Below are positions 12,153 to 24,459 of a stretch of 64,000 bases of DNA, piece after piece. The stretch lies in contig CAIIXF020000008.1 in assembly GCA_903813345.2 (NCBI GenBank), forward strand, positions 27,140,822 to 27,204,821, written 5' to 3'. Every line of letters begins with the position of its first letter. Position 1 is the first letter of the stretch. The notes beneath the pieces were generated by a model. It was not told the DNA's origin and did no database searches. It saw only the letters and a program-made list of their open reading frames with translations. The position numbers and the translations under genes were made by a program. This DNA is from Owenia fusiformis (Eukaryota > Annelida > Polychaeta > Sabellida > Oweniidae).

Positions 12153-13906
12153 TCGGTCTCGTCATTTTCGAAAGTCAGTTCTCCTTGGGCGTCTTCGTAA
12201 TCTTTTCCGCTTCCCTTAGCACTGCCCTCTATTGTTCGATACGGGATCTTGACACGACCTCGGGCACCTGAAGCACGGGTAACTTTGATGTGGGCTTCCC
12301 CAACAGATTCAACAAAATCAAACTCAGCTGATTCGAAGTGGAAAATACCAGCGTGGTCATCATCTAAGATCATCACAGTAGCTCTCACTGGATTGGTCAA
12401 TTTAGCATATTCCGAAATTTGACCTTCTTGAACCATTTCTCCATTGCAACTAACGTGGACATTGCTAATACGCACATAAAAATGCTCATCCTCCTCGAAA
12501 ATGTCATCATCAATAATACTGACAGAAAATTGCTTGTGTATGTCTCCTGGTTGGAAAACCAAGGTACCTTCAGCATATTCATAATCAGTTCCAGCATTGG
12601 CTGTCCCATCTTCAGTCTTATAGTCCACATAGACAATATTGTTCATGTTGCCACCGCTTCGGGAAACGGTCATCTGAAAGCTGCCGACATTTTCCATCAC
12701 AGTATAGTGGCCTGGTTCAAAGAAAATCTTGGAGATATGGGGGTCTTCTTCAACCTCAACTTCAACATCATCTAAAGCGACCTTCTGACCAATCTTAGAC
12801 TTCTTGATGAGATTGCCTCCTCCTGTGAGTTTTCTTGTGGCTTGAATACGGTAGAAAGCACGACTTTTTGGCCCACGATTCATAGCCTCATATTGAGCCA
12901 TCTCTTCAAGTTTCTTCATGTCAACATCGGGATTGTTCTTGCGAAGTTCACGAAGAATCTCAATGTATTCCAACCTATGTTTCTCGAATTCATGAATTTC
13001 CTCATCTGAATCTGTGACCCCCTTGAAGTGAATGGCATTGACATTGTTGGTCTTCTCGCCCATTTCTAGATCTCCCTCAGTGACAACAATCGTACCTTTA
13101 TGGCCGCCTGCACGATACTTCTTATTCAAGAACTTGTAGAAGAAGATTCTGCGGTCGGCTATATAGGCAGTGATAATGGTGAGTGGGAAAAACAAAAAGG
13201 TAAGGACGCCCTCCCAAACTGTTACCTCACCAGGTGTGATGACAGATATGATGATATACAGCCACAGGTATGCGAAGATACTCCAAGATGCCGTGATAAA
13301 GAATACACGTAAATGCTTGATGCGTCTCACCTCATCATCGGGAATAACGTAGACACAAATGCCAATAATCACGAACAAATTAAAGGCAGCACTACCTACG
13401 ATGGTGCTAGGACCGAGGTCTCCTGCCTCAAAGTTATTCTTGACAATCTCAACAATAGACAGAAGAATCTCAGGGGCAGATGACCCCAGAGCCATGAGAG
13501 ACAGATTAGAAACCGTTTCATTCCAGATTCTCACTTGTAGCGTTGTCACTTCCCCAGATGGTTTCTTAATTTTAACAGTTCGTTCTTTAGAAGTGATTAC
13601 TTCAATAGATGCCATGAAACGATCTGCGATGATTGAAACCCCCAGGAATGTAAAGAGCAGGGCGGAAAAATACACAATGGCCCTGGCAGCCTGATCGCCT
13701 GCACTCATGACAGCTGGTTCCCACAAAGGGATCACTAATCCTTTCTTGCACTTCTCGACGTCCATTGTGCATTTTTCTTTCTTTAGGGGATCCGGAGCAA
13801 TAGTTGTCGTGGTAGAAACATTCTGCGCCATGACTGGCTGAGATCCTAAATACACTAACAATAAACAGCATCCCAATACCAAAGGGACTCTTTGTAAAGT
13901 CCCCAT
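12153..13906 (-). CDS. Na+/Ca2+ exchanger (SLC8/NCX), large first coding exon, copy B
   Basis: The layout is the same as copy A and the protein looks roughly three-quarters identical by eye. It has a signal peptide (about 1-28), NVS glycosylation site, a conserved cysteine pair, five membrane segments, alpha-1 core ALGSSAPE, an XIP-like basic segment (FFYKFLNKKYR), CBD1 with IIDDDIFEEDE and LDDDHAG, and the beginning of CBD2. It ends in the same phase at FENDET followed by a strong GTGAGTAAT donor. The linker before CBD1 has an added acidic run (VEVEVEEDP). The ATG at 13906 is preceded, 66 bases upstream, by an acceptor (TTTTACCTCTAG), so there is probably a non-coding 5' exon further up. As with copy A, the C-terminal half is not found nearby. 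It could be an alternative exon of the same gene or a tandem paralogue. Confidence 0.93.
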
Positions 13907-13972
13907 GATGAAACAGTAATATCGGAAATATTGTTGATTAAGTAGTCAGTGAAAGATGGATGGGTTAATATC

Positions 13973-15544
13973 CTAGAGGTAAAACTCTCTATCTCTTGCT
14001 TGATATAAATATCCTTCCTAGGTAATAGCTGTGCAAATCTGTTGATGCGATGTGAAAAATGCTGGCTGAGATGAGGTGTCTGTATCAGCTATATATGGCC
14101 AGCCTTATGCATGTCAGTTGCTTATGTCAGTTCCAGTTAGAATGTATAACCATTTCACATGTACATGGGTTACTTCTCCAACTAGAATCTGAAAATATAA
14201 GAAATACATTTCATTATATGCCCAATACAATTGGATGTGCCTGCTAAATAGGCAATAGGCCTAATAGGCTAGAAGTCCATATTCTAGAATGTGATCTTTA
14301 TGCCTACTGTTAGGCTAAAACCTACTCTTTAGTCTATACCTAACCACATCATTATTTTAAGTTTAAATTATGAATCCCGGGGAAACATGTAGATAGCGTA
14401 AGTACAATGTTTGGTTACCTGAACAAGTATAATAGATAGGCTAATAGCCGATGACAATTTTACTCATCTTCAAAATTTGAACGCGGCAATTTTTGAGAGC
14501 TGAATTTTGATTTGTAATCGAAACTTGTACTCACCACGGATATTGTATTGAAATACGAGTCACTACTATTCCATTATACATCAATACAATCTGTTGAGAT
14601 GAAACTTTCTCATAGAAAATCGGTCAATTTTAACTAGCCTTCCCTGCCGCTGAAATCCAAGTGTTCATCCGGCTGGAAATTCTGCACAGTGAAAAGCCTT
14701 ACCAGACGTGGCCAATCGATCAACTTAAAATAGCTCTACCGTAAACACTCGAATAAACGCCTATTTGAAATATGACACGCTGGATGATGGTTGAGATGGA
14801 TATCGCCGGGAAATCAGCGAAGGAAGAATAACTAGATCTCAGCTAGACTAATAAACAAAACCATCATATATTAGAAGCATATCTAGGGTTGTTAGCAATA
14901 CAAGGATAATTTGAGTCCTGTAGGCTATTCTAATCCGTTCCCAACGCCGAAACCAAGACTGTTATAATATTGGTGTCTGCATTACTCTCCAGGGGTTTGT
15001 TTTTGGTACCATCCCGGGGTACGATCATCTTACGATTCAAGAAAATCATTGTCTACTTTAGAACAATGACTTGCGATGTAACGTTAGGACGGTTCCAAAA
15101 ACGCAGACGGCTGCAGACAATATAAATTAGGCCTATCAATCCAATGGGCCATTGTACATTTGAACTTAGGCTATATTTCTCAATCTAACATTCCAGAAAA
15201 TCAACCACGAACACCATGTTAAAAACAAAGTCACAGTCATTCATATCAATTTGAAAAAGATTTAGCCATAAAAATCACAAGTTCTGACCTGTTCCCGCCA
15301 TCTATTCAAATTTCTTAGAACTTGACGTATGAATCTGGTCAGATGGTACATGGCAGCCAAAGTTCCAATAATGTTTATATTTTTATGTTTCATCATCACT
15401 GCCATATTTTTTATTCAAGATAGCGTTGATTAAGCTCAGAAGTCATTCAGAAAGTACACATAGATTTTGCCCCCCTCAAAGAGGCGAAGGGATAGTGAAT
15501 TGGCTTGGGAAAATTACATTTTAAAATGGTCGTAGTAAGACCTA
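13973..15544. other. Non-coding region upstream of NCX copy B
   Basis: I saw no gene here. It would hold the 5'UTR exon and promoter of the exchanger if they are close, but no motif decides this. Confidence 0.4.
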
Positions 15545-16442
15545 CAGGGTGAGCCAAAAAAGGCAAATATAGGCCAGAGACATATATGTCTCTGTATAGG
15601 CCTATGTCAATAACTCGGTCATTGAGCATGGGTTTAAAATCATGGATTAAAGCGGCTCTAAGGTCTGTGGAGAGAAAAATGGAGAAATTTTACCTTTTCT
15701 GAGCTATCGGGGTGAAGTTTGGTCCAACATCTTCTTCCTTATTCCTATTTTATAAAAATGTATGCATATGGCAATATTCATCAACCAGTAGAACTGGCAA
15801 ATCGTTTAGAATCTACAATTCCATACAAGGAGTCCCACTCATAGATTTTTCAAATTCTTTCCAAGTCGACGTCGAAACACCTAGCGGGTGAAATTGAAAC
15901 TAATTTTTCTGGCTGCTCGAATCGATAAAATCTCTGATAGTGTGAGTCTTTTCATTGCACAAAATTTGTCCAATATTTCACTGCGCATGCGCAGAACCAT
16001 TACTTCTGGTTTTCCAAAGCCTATGGGATTTATAATGGAGACATTTTTCAAACGCTTACTGTGCGAATGATATTGATTTGCCACCTTAGTCATCTCAGGT
16101 TTCTATAACTAGACATCAACCTTTACTGATTTAACATGTTTTAAGCAATGTACACATGCACACTTTTCGGCGAATTTGTTTTGAAAAAATCATGAGGAAT
16201 TCATGCATGACTCCATTGAAATCCATTAGAAATGGCGTCAAAATGGTGAAATGAGGATATTCAACGGTTTGGTAGAGGTACTTAAAATCATATGGTATCT
16301 TAGTCATCTCAGGTTTCTGTAACTTTGAAGGTAGATCTGTTTGATTCCGTTGAGATTAGAATCCTCATACCTTTAACTTTTCGGCCAATTTCAAACAAAA
16401 TATGATAACTTTTGGAGATATAACTGGTTCATTACATTGGAA

Positions 16443-16531
16443 TGACGTCAAAATAAAATAAGACAATCTCAGTTTCTATGGCACTGACGTCATGACGTCA
16501 GATTTATCTTAAGATCTCAAATATGACGTCA
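16443..16531. promoter_or_regulatory. Cluster of four perfect CRE/ATF palindromes
   Basis: TGACGTCA occurs at 16443-16450, 16485-16492, 16493-16500 and 16524-16531. Two copies abut each other. Further GACGTC cores follow at about 16685 and 16724. An ETS-like TTCCGG lies at 16701-16706. Such a density in AT-rich DNA is unlikely by chance and fits a CREB/ATF-responsive, TATA-less promoter, read on the plus strand into the exon at 16718. Confidence 0.55.
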
Positions 16532-16717
16532 TGTTTAATCAATGAATGACATCTATCGGCTATTCGACCAATTCTGTGCAATGTTATGAAATCTTTCTGA
16601 TAGAAAACACTTAATTAATATTAGAAAGCATTAAATGTTGAATCCGAAGCGTAATCTGAAATAAAAGTGAAAAAACATTGCGCGGACGTCAGAGAAAAAC
16701 TTCCGGTTTAATAAAAA

Positions 16718-16790
16718 ATGGCGGACGTCGAAGGAGAAATTATGACGAAGAATTAGAGGATTTTCCTTTGCCATTATCGATCGTTATAAG
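16718..16790 (+). pseudogene. Candidate first exon with splice donor, frame broken
   Basis: An ATG in a YY1-like context (AAAATGGCGG) starts a 12-codon frame that ends in TAG at 16754. A second frame from 16741 stays open to the donor TTATAAG|GTATGT at 16790/16791 and reads an acidic stretch then a proline/leucine stretch (YDEELEDFPLPLSIVI). The pattern looks like one first coding exon with a one-base break, or else a non-coding first exon. I do not recognise the protein. It follows the CRE cluster directly, in the order expected for promoter then exon. Confidence 0.35.
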
Positions 16791-17775
16791 GTATGTGCAC
16801 AAATTCTAGTAGCCACATGGAAAATAGATACATTTTTAAAGGCAACAACATATTCAAAGCTTTCATTTTACGATAGGCCCAGGATCATTGGATACGACTC
16901 GGCAATCGATACTCCCACTTTAATTAATAAAACGCCACCACCACGCGTTCGAGAAGTTTAGTGAATCAAAAAGCGAGCATTTAGGGGGGTCTGGCGGTTC
17001 TCCCCCAGGAAAATCTTGAAATTTGGTTGTATTTGGAGCGAATTTGCAACCATCTGGTACGCCTGTGCGTACCTAGCGTACCGGGCGCTACGCCCATGAT
17101 AATCAATTAAACCCTTTTCAATGTTCTTTCTTTCTCCAAAGTTTCAATGGTCCCCAATATGGTTACGATTTTATGGCCATTTTCAAAACATGCTTCAAAT
17201 ACCGAAACGTGCATCATCATCCCCGGCACTCACCGCCGGGACATAAATCCCACCAGATTCTTATCTTTGGGGTTAATGTCTACACAATCAACCCTGAAAC
17301 ATTGGAACAAGAGATAAGAAGGTAGATGAGAGCCATGATACAAGATCTCTGTGCTCACTGCTTATGCCGTGCTCATGTAGCTAACAACTAGGCGCAACTA
17401 GGCCTACACCCGATACGTTCAATTCAGCCTCCCGTGGTTTCGCCTCCACACACGACGCTGGTACTTTATAGCATGTTTTGTAAAATGGCCATAAAATCGT
17501 AACTATTGGGAATATACCTAACAAAACTTAGTAGAAATCATCGAACAAGGTTCAATTGTGCCAAATGCCATGACACCAAACCCATGCTGAATGACCCCTG
17601 AATTATTAACATTAGGTTGGGTTACATTTTTTGGCTCACCCTGTATGTTGCTCTATCAAGGAAATATATAGTAAAAGGGCAAAACACAGTTTATGCTGCA
17701 AGTCAGTGTTTATGCAATCAGCAGCAGTCACGATAAATTATGTGCTCAATTTAATTATTGAGTAACATGATATTA

Positions 17776-18050
17776 ACGAACGAATTGAGTAACTTAATTA
17801 TGAGTGACACAAAGTGTAGGGCCTAGGCTAATTGAGTAACCCAAATGAGTAACTCAAATAAATAAGTAGATCAATGATTGAGATGAGTAATGGAAATTAA
17901 TTCAAATTAGTAAAATGTGTGTACCAAATGAGTAAATTGAATAACTCGAATGAGTAAATGAATGATACCTCACATGTATTTGAGTGATTCAAATGAGTAA
18001 ATTGAGTAAATAGGCCTAAATGAGTGACCCCTACGCCCAAGTGACTTGGA
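17776..18050. repeat. Degenerate GAGTAA-rich simple sequence
   Basis: About twenty loosely spaced variants of ATGAGTAA(C/A)T on one strand, with a matching block in copy 2 at 34779-35075. It is non-coding. Confidence 0.6.
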
Positions 18051-18486
18051 TGAGTCAATGGGTTACTTATCAAGAAAATGGGCCTTAAATTTTCAAATTT
18101 GAACCCGATTTTTTGTTTTAGGGGCTCAAAACGTTTTTCAGATTCCCCCCCCTGTATTTATGTTTATTCTATCCATACAAATATATAATAAGTTACATAA
18201 ATTAATGAAAACATTTGTTACATACAATAATAAAGAAGAAAATGTTTAAGCACAACTGATCCTTGCATTAATGACGGACGTCAGGCTACACGCGTTGACA
18301 CCGTCAGTTTACAACGTGCATGATGGTTACATACAATAAGTTCAAAAAGTTACATATAAATCAATTTTAAAAACAAATAAAAATCTATTTCTTGGTATCC
18401 AAATCTACTGTAGAAAAGTCAAAATAATCTGAAATCAGATCCCGGGTTACTTGAATGACTAATTAAGGAATTTAAGCAGGCAATAG

Positions 18487-18667
18487 GGAGTTTAAACTTG
18501 CATATAAAATCGAAACACCAACCTGTACTTATGACCAATCGCCCATACAAATGCATCGCTTAATATTTTGTTCACGTTTAGGTTGTGAAAAACAGTACAT
18601 GCTTAAACTCCCTTATGTTTTTCACAACCTAAACGTGAACGGAAAATATTCAAGCGATGCTTTTGTA
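18487..18667. repeat. Hairpin formed by two inverted copies of a GGGAGTTTAA repeat
   Basis: A plus-orientation copy (GGGAGTTTAAACTTGCATAT ... CGTTTAGGTTGTG) is followed at once by an inverted partial copy (TTTTTCACAACCTAAACG...). Other copies of the family lie at about 21722-21822, 35360-35460 and 55639-55775. It is a dispersed non-coding repeat. Confidence 0.55.
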
Positions 18668-19254
18668 ATAGAGATTTTACATTTTGGCATGCCATCTCCT
18701 GACACCTTAGTGAACTAAGTCATGTGATCATTTATATCCAATCAGAATGCATTTCTGCCACATAGTGATAGCATAGTGATCCAAAGCTAAACCAAGGTGT
18801 AGGACAAGGAGGATTGGCTCCCAGAGTGCACCACCGATATTCTGTCCCATATATGGGTATGTCGTAATATAAATTCGAATTCAAACAGCCGCCATTTTGT
18901 TCACTTCAACATTTAAATCGTGAATTTTGGTCTTATTTCCAAACGAAAAATTCCAAAACTCACAAGAAACGATCGAGATATTGGTTCGAATCTTTTGAAC
19001 TGTTTATTTTGAATTTATAGTCGGTTTTAATTTCAGAAAATAACGACATTTCGACGTTTTCATTGTTGGAAAATATCGAGTTTCGATCCTGGGAGCCAAT
19101 CCTCCTTGGTGTAGGAAGGGTTTATATTATCATATAGAAGGGGTGCGCTTTTCTAATTGGCCATGGTTGACATGCATGTTTGCAAACTTAGAACTTGCAT
19201 CAAGAGCTCTGACTGGCATCCTAACAAAATAAATTCATACTACACTGATGCCTG

Positions 19255-19346
19255 GGTCACATTTGCTCCGTTTGTTCAATATTGTATTCAATTTTGAACA
19301 AAATACTCAATCGGCATGGCGCCGTAGTGAAAATCGGAGCAATCTG
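19255..19346. mobile_element. Palindromic MITE, second copy of the 5646 element
   Basis: It shares GGTCACAT, TTGCTCCG, the TTCAATATTGTATTCAATTT core and CGGAGCAA with the element at 5646-5773. The right end is eroded. Confidence 0.6.
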
Positions 19347-20127
19347 CATTACTTGTACACAGTGTATACCTGAATAGCCCATTTTCAGCATAGTAATTTC
19401 TAAGAAGTGTTTCCAAAATGCTCCATCATGGAATACCTTGACCCTCTCTTTTTACATGATAGACACAGACATGTTTCTAGATGCGATGTGTACCAGAATG
19501 AAAGCTCTGGCTTCTTCCTAACTTGGCGGGAGGGTGCAAAGTACTTTCTTGATCATTAAAAATAAATGCCATTGTCACAGGAACTCTGCATTTTATGTAA
19601 ATCCATTGAATATTTATCTGCATGCTCGAAGTTAAGTAAGTTAAGAAGATGAGATTCTTTATAACACTTGATCCAAATCTATTTGATATTCAAAATCTGA
19701 ATAAACCTCTCTTTTTGAAGAACCAACTATCTATCATATTACTCAGATTGGATTAATCAATATTCTCATACTCTCTCTAGTTTGTATGAATGAATGACCC
19801 TAAACATCATGTGAAAGACTTCTCAGAAAATGTGCCCAATATATTACTCTAAATCATACATGTCATAGGAGCTTTGAAATTTTGAAAAGTTGTCTGAAAC
19901 AAATATTGTGATCATAAAAAGAGAATGCATTGTTTTCTAAAGCAGTTTTCTCATTTTTTCTATTTTTAGGAATGAATTCAAATTTTCAAAGCTTCTATAA
20001 TTTCAAATAATATATTTGGCACACTTTCTCAAAAATGCAATAGATTCTGTCTGGTGACCTTTCTAAAAGTCCAACTTTTAACTGTTTTTGAGTCACATTT
20101 TCTGAGTCACACCTCCTCTGTGTATAC

Positions 20128-20830
20128 TTTCTCCAGTACAGTATGTATGAATCGAAACTAGGTTAATTTTCCATGTGCCTAAACCAATAATTTATTGTTT
20201 TATCTACTCTCTGTGTATGTGTGTATGGACTACTATTTATATTTTTCCAGTGTATATATGAAACAATAAATTTCAACTGTGTGTATTGACAAATATCATG
20301 TACTTTCTCCAGTGTGTATGAGCAAATATTATGTACTTTCACTAGTTATTTAACCAATACTCTGTACGTTCATACACACTGGAGAAAGTACATAGTATTT
20401 GTTCATACAAAATGTGTGTTCATAAACAATGGAGTACATGATATTTGTTCATACATACTGGAGAAAGTATATACACAGGCGTGTTGGTTCATATACATGT
20501 CCATACTGGAGAAAGAGCGTAATGTCTCTTCATACACATTATAGATATTGTAGTACATTAAATTCGTTCATACTCACTGGTTTAGGTACATTTTATTCGT
20601 TCTGACACATTGATTAATTAACAAAATATTGAAAACACGGAAGAGAATGAACAACGTTTTGGTTCATGCACAATGGAGAAAGTACAAATCATTTGCTTAT
20701 GCATGTTGGAGAATGGACACAAAATATTTGTTCATACATGCAGGAGAAAGTACAAAAAATGTGTTCATTGAAAGTGGAGAATCCAGATTATATACTTTCT
20801 CCAGTTTGTATGAACAAATCCATCAATGTG
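20128..20830. repeat. Degenerate minisatellite that switches strand
   Basis: Roughly 30-bp units are built on TACTTTCTCCAGTGTGTATG. Units read on the plus strand up to about 20350. Units of the reverse complement (CATACACACTGGAGAAAGTA) follow to about 20780, and one plus unit returns at about 20792. Units are imperfect and spacing varies. Confidence 0.6.
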
Positions 20831-20878
20831 TTTCATACAACACATTTTAATTTGTAATTTAAGATGCTATGTAAGTTA

Positions 20879-21288
20879 ACAGAAATGACAAAACAAAAAA
20901 TGTCAAAACCATGCTGGATTCTGACATTTTTTTGAACCAAGATAAGTTCTGTTTGGACCTCCAGTCAGTTTTACTAGTTCAACATATTTTTTTCTTTTTC
21001 TGAGAATGATATGAATTTTTTTAAATTGTATCATTCTCTTCAGTGACCTTTCCTGAGCACCTACTCTTAGCTATTTTTCAGTCATATTTTCAAAGGGCTG
21101 AAAAGGTTATTTCATCATGTTTATGGTCATTCTGACCATTTTCCTTGTGTTCCCAGTCATGTAAATGATATGTGGAACTAATTAAACTGACTAGAGGTCC
21201 AAACAGAACTCTGTTATCTTGATTGAAAAAAATTTCAAAATCCAGCATGGTTTTGATATTTTTTGTTTTGTCATTTCCTGTTAACTTC
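20879..21288. repeat. Long imperfect hairpin
   Basis: About 100 bp at 20879-20980 is inverted at about 21178-21288 (AATGACAAAACAAAAAATGT against TTTTTGTTTTGTCATTTCC; GGACCTCCAGTCAGTTT against AAACTGACTAGAGGTCC). It is non-coding and lies inside the 3-kb insertion. Confidence 0.6.
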
Positions 21289-22626
21289 CATAGCACCTTA
21301 ATCTGTATTTCCAAGTAAGATTTTTTAGAATTGTGCCTGATTGTGAAATTTAGTCAATAAACTAACCAGAAATGTCTGCAATAATAGAAAAAGCAATAGT
21401 GATTTTTGGGCATTTTGGCAAAGCCTTTGGTTTTTAATGGGAAGATTGTCTTTATCACTAGAACTGTTCTGCATGGGGTCTTTTGCACAATTGATAAATT
21501 ATATACTATACTAATACATTACTATATAGATTTGCAATGTCTAGGTTTTATTCAAGTAACTGACTCCACTGAGTGTGTATTTAAATGTTGTGCTTATAAA
21601 ATGTATCGACTCCTATACTACCTTTTGAATGAAAATAAACTCTTCCAAAAGTGATAGGACCTTAGTGCACCCATGCCATGGTAAGGACCTTAGGTTGGCA
21701 TGCCAAAATGTAAAATCTCTATTGGCGATTGGTCATACGTATAGGCATGGGCATTCAACTAGTTAAATGCCCATGGTATAGGTTGGCGTTTCGATTTTAT
21801 ATGCAAGCTTAAACTCCCTAATGATGGACTCGAACGACGAGTTATCGCGTTTCCCCCACTTTAGGACCCTATCTTGCCACTATTTTTCAAAATGTCCTAA
21901 TCATTGTCTAAAAGAAGGACATCCTTTTGAAGTTTTCTCATTTTTACCATACCAAACCAACTATGCCCCGGCCTGACGCGCCAAAGTAAGAGGACCGGTC
22001 TCATCGAAGACCTAGCCCACAATTTGATAAGGAAATTAACCCAGTTTGAATATACAAATTGTAAGCAAGTTTGAGTCGATTAACAGCAGAGTGGCAAATT
22101 GAGGTGCAGCGGCATATGAAGACAGCAAATCCTTTTGTTGCATAATCACCTTCTAACAACACGTCAAAAGTGGAAATTGGGGGTCCAGGTTCAGGCATAT
22201 TTAACGCCCGGGGACATCCCCTCCACACATAGGCGTCCCCCTACACGTCAGTGCAATTTTAAGACATGATACACTTTATATATAACCTTTTGCCAATCAA
22301 TGTCACAGTATCATGGGTGCGGGGGGGGGCGTAAGCGAAGCCTCATCTAAAAACTCGCCATTTTTAAATGTGCAAGCTGATGGTTCTGACAATGAAGAAA
22401 CTAACAGGTGATAGTTCCACTGACATCTATACTAAATAGTTATGAACAGTAACACATTAGTGAATATTGATTACAGTGACATCTATAAACAATTTTAACG
22501 AAGAGATAATCCCATTATTTGAATAGACGAGATGCGAGTAGAAATGATCTTGATTTACGTAGGGAACTTTTGCTATCTGACCCGAGCGAGCCACCTCGCA
22601 TTTGCGTTATTTGGTTTAATTTTTTT

Positions 22627-22705
22627 TAGTTTAGCTACAAGCCCTTGTGACCCCCCAATACAACAAGTGTGGTGGGCGTCACAGAAACTTGTATAGCTAG
22701 ACTAT
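22627..22705. mobile_element. Small TIR element (TAGTCTAGCT family), copy 1 version
   Basis: Ends TAGTTTAGCTACAAG and CTTGTATAGCTAGACTA are inverted. The orthologous copy in duplication copy 2 is at 48649-48725. It is non-coding. Confidence 0.6.
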
Positions 22706-24459
22706 ATTTTCCTATCTCATCAAAATAACCGGATTCAAACTGATGAGTTTTTTATTATACTCACAGCTTCTTATTCATTGTTATTGTAAAATATTTGTTT
22801 TTGTTTTTGTATTTGTTTTTTTGTAATTTACAAAGAAGATATGATAATTTATGTGAAACCCTATTGAAATATACAATCGTCAAGCCTGTCATTACGCAGC
22901 TTAAAACTAGTCACTACCGTACGTTAGGTCTACCTATCTGTGTTGGATTTATCGTTAAGGAATTTTGACTGTTCAGTCAAGCTTAGTAACCGAATCACTT
23001 CCGAGCTAAAGAATATCCCACACTTGTGACGTTTTAACTCAAATACTTAACACATCTAGAATCACTTCTCAACCAAGCATTTCCGAAAATGGATTCAAAT
23101 ATTTTGGGTTGGAGATGATTGGTGCGTAATTGATTATCTTTGGAAACTTGCTAGGATAAGCAATCATTTTCATTTCTTCCTTTAAACAAGGTATTCAGTT
23201 TTTTTATTTGAACAACGGAAAACTTTTTACAGTTTAAAATTCCATGCTGATTGGATAACACCATTTGGTTAAATATAATCTAATGTACTGAAAATGTTCT
23301 CATGACAATGTTCAACCGTGTTTTAAAGATCTCTAAACAGTTGAGGAGAAGATGTAGGAAATCATTTCACAATTTTTTTTGGGCCCAATTTTTTCTTTTT
23401 TTTCTTTGGGTGGGCGGGCCCTCAGCCCCCCCCCCCCCAGATCCGCCAGTGCATGATGATGGTGTTTTCACATATCCGTTGACAATATATCATAATTAAT
23501 GATTAATAAATGTCTTTGTATCGTTTATATTCAAATATATTATAAACGGGCGCATATAGACTATCAGCTTTTTTAAAACAGGTGAATTTGGTTGTTGGGA
23601 TGATAACCATTCCGCGATGATTTGAGTATTGATCAGAACTTGGTACCATCCTGCACCCGATGAGGTCGCAAGAGCTTACATACCGCGTCTTCCGATTCGA
23701 GTTACCTTTATTTTGAAAGATGGACTGTTAGCTTTCTTCAAAATCATACTTGCAGAGAAGAACTGACTTTTGTACACGTTTTTTGTTGTCATGCCCACAA
23801 AAGATAGACCCGTCTTTGGTTAGGAAAAGAAGAAACGATAAAGACAATCAACTACCGTATACAAAAGCGACTGGACCATTTCACTCATCAGACATATTCT
23901 ACTGTGAAGATAGAAGAGTTCATCTCAAATCTTGGGCAAACTCCTTCTTTGGTATTTTCGTTTTCTTTTTTCAGACAAGCAATATGAGTGACTCTACGTT
24001 GTGTAATAGTAACAGATTCTTAACTGTTCTTTCATACCTAATAATAATCATTTGAATCCTCTATCAATTTGCATAGGAGCGTGACTTTGTTAAAATTGTG
24101 TATATGGTCAGTTCTGTTTTGTGATGTTAAAAAGATTTCCGCCAAGTAGGATAGAACTTACAGTTTAACTCATCTCAATAAATTCACTTTTGATATTTCA
24201 CATTTACTAAGTATGAAACAAATCTTAGGCAGTACTGTATTCGTAACAAACATTGACTTAATTATTTACTTTGTTAACATCGTTATACGTCAGATATGAT
24301 AGATGATATTTGATTAAGCTTTAAGAGCAAATATTGTCTACCAAAATAAGAATAAGAATCGCTGAGTCACATTCATTGAGTACACTTGGACCAAAGAAGT
24401 CAGGTTTGCAAGAGTATGAAATTGACGTATAGTAGCAAGACAACAATGAATTTGATGTA
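22706..24459. other. Upstream region of ankyrin gene 1
   Basis: No supported gene. Parts are shared with copy 2 (48726-50236), for example the GAAAGATGGACTGTT block at about 23715. The block 23820-23980 is absent from copy 2. It ends in a pyrimidine tract plus CAG (about 23975), so a 5'UTR exon beginning there is possible but unproven. Confidence 0.4.

Larger units (their letters stand above)
15545..17643. mobile_element. TIR element, mariner-like ends, with foreign-looking cargo
   Basis: The left end CAGGGTGAGCCAAAAAAGGC (after TA at 15543-15544) and the right end TTTTTTGGCTCACCCTG (before TA at 17644) are inverted. The next 60 or so bases also pair (GCATGGGTTTAAAATC-like on both arms). The same family forms a clean 399-bp MITE at 24460-24858 and an interrupted one at 50237-51630. 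Here the interior (about 15650-17100) is unrelated to the MITE. It contains a CRE cluster, a short exon-like segment with a donor, and a diverged internal duplication around TTAGTCATCTCAGGTTTCT (about 16087 and 16304). Confidence 0.55.
18668..21722. mobile_element. 3.05-kb TIR insertion specific to duplication copy 1
   Basis: Inverted 26-bp ends begin ATAGAGATTTTACATTTTGG and continue CATGCC. Copy 2 has the uninterrupted site at about 35403 (TTTTGTATGGGCGATTGG), so this is an insertion after the duplication. The interior has no transposase frame. It holds a short palindromic MITE (19255-19346), an inverted minisatellite and a 100-bp hairpin. I could not assign a clean target duplication or superfamily. 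Confidence 0.65.

Noticed and set aside
18668..21722. Target-site duplication for the 3-kb insertion
   Set aside because: Comparison with the empty site in copy 2 did not give a symmetric duplication, so I do not claim one.
23750..24055. 101-codon plus-strand frame upstream of ankyrin gene 1
   Set aside because: The matching region in copy 2 does not keep the frame, and no domain is recognisable; it may be UTR.
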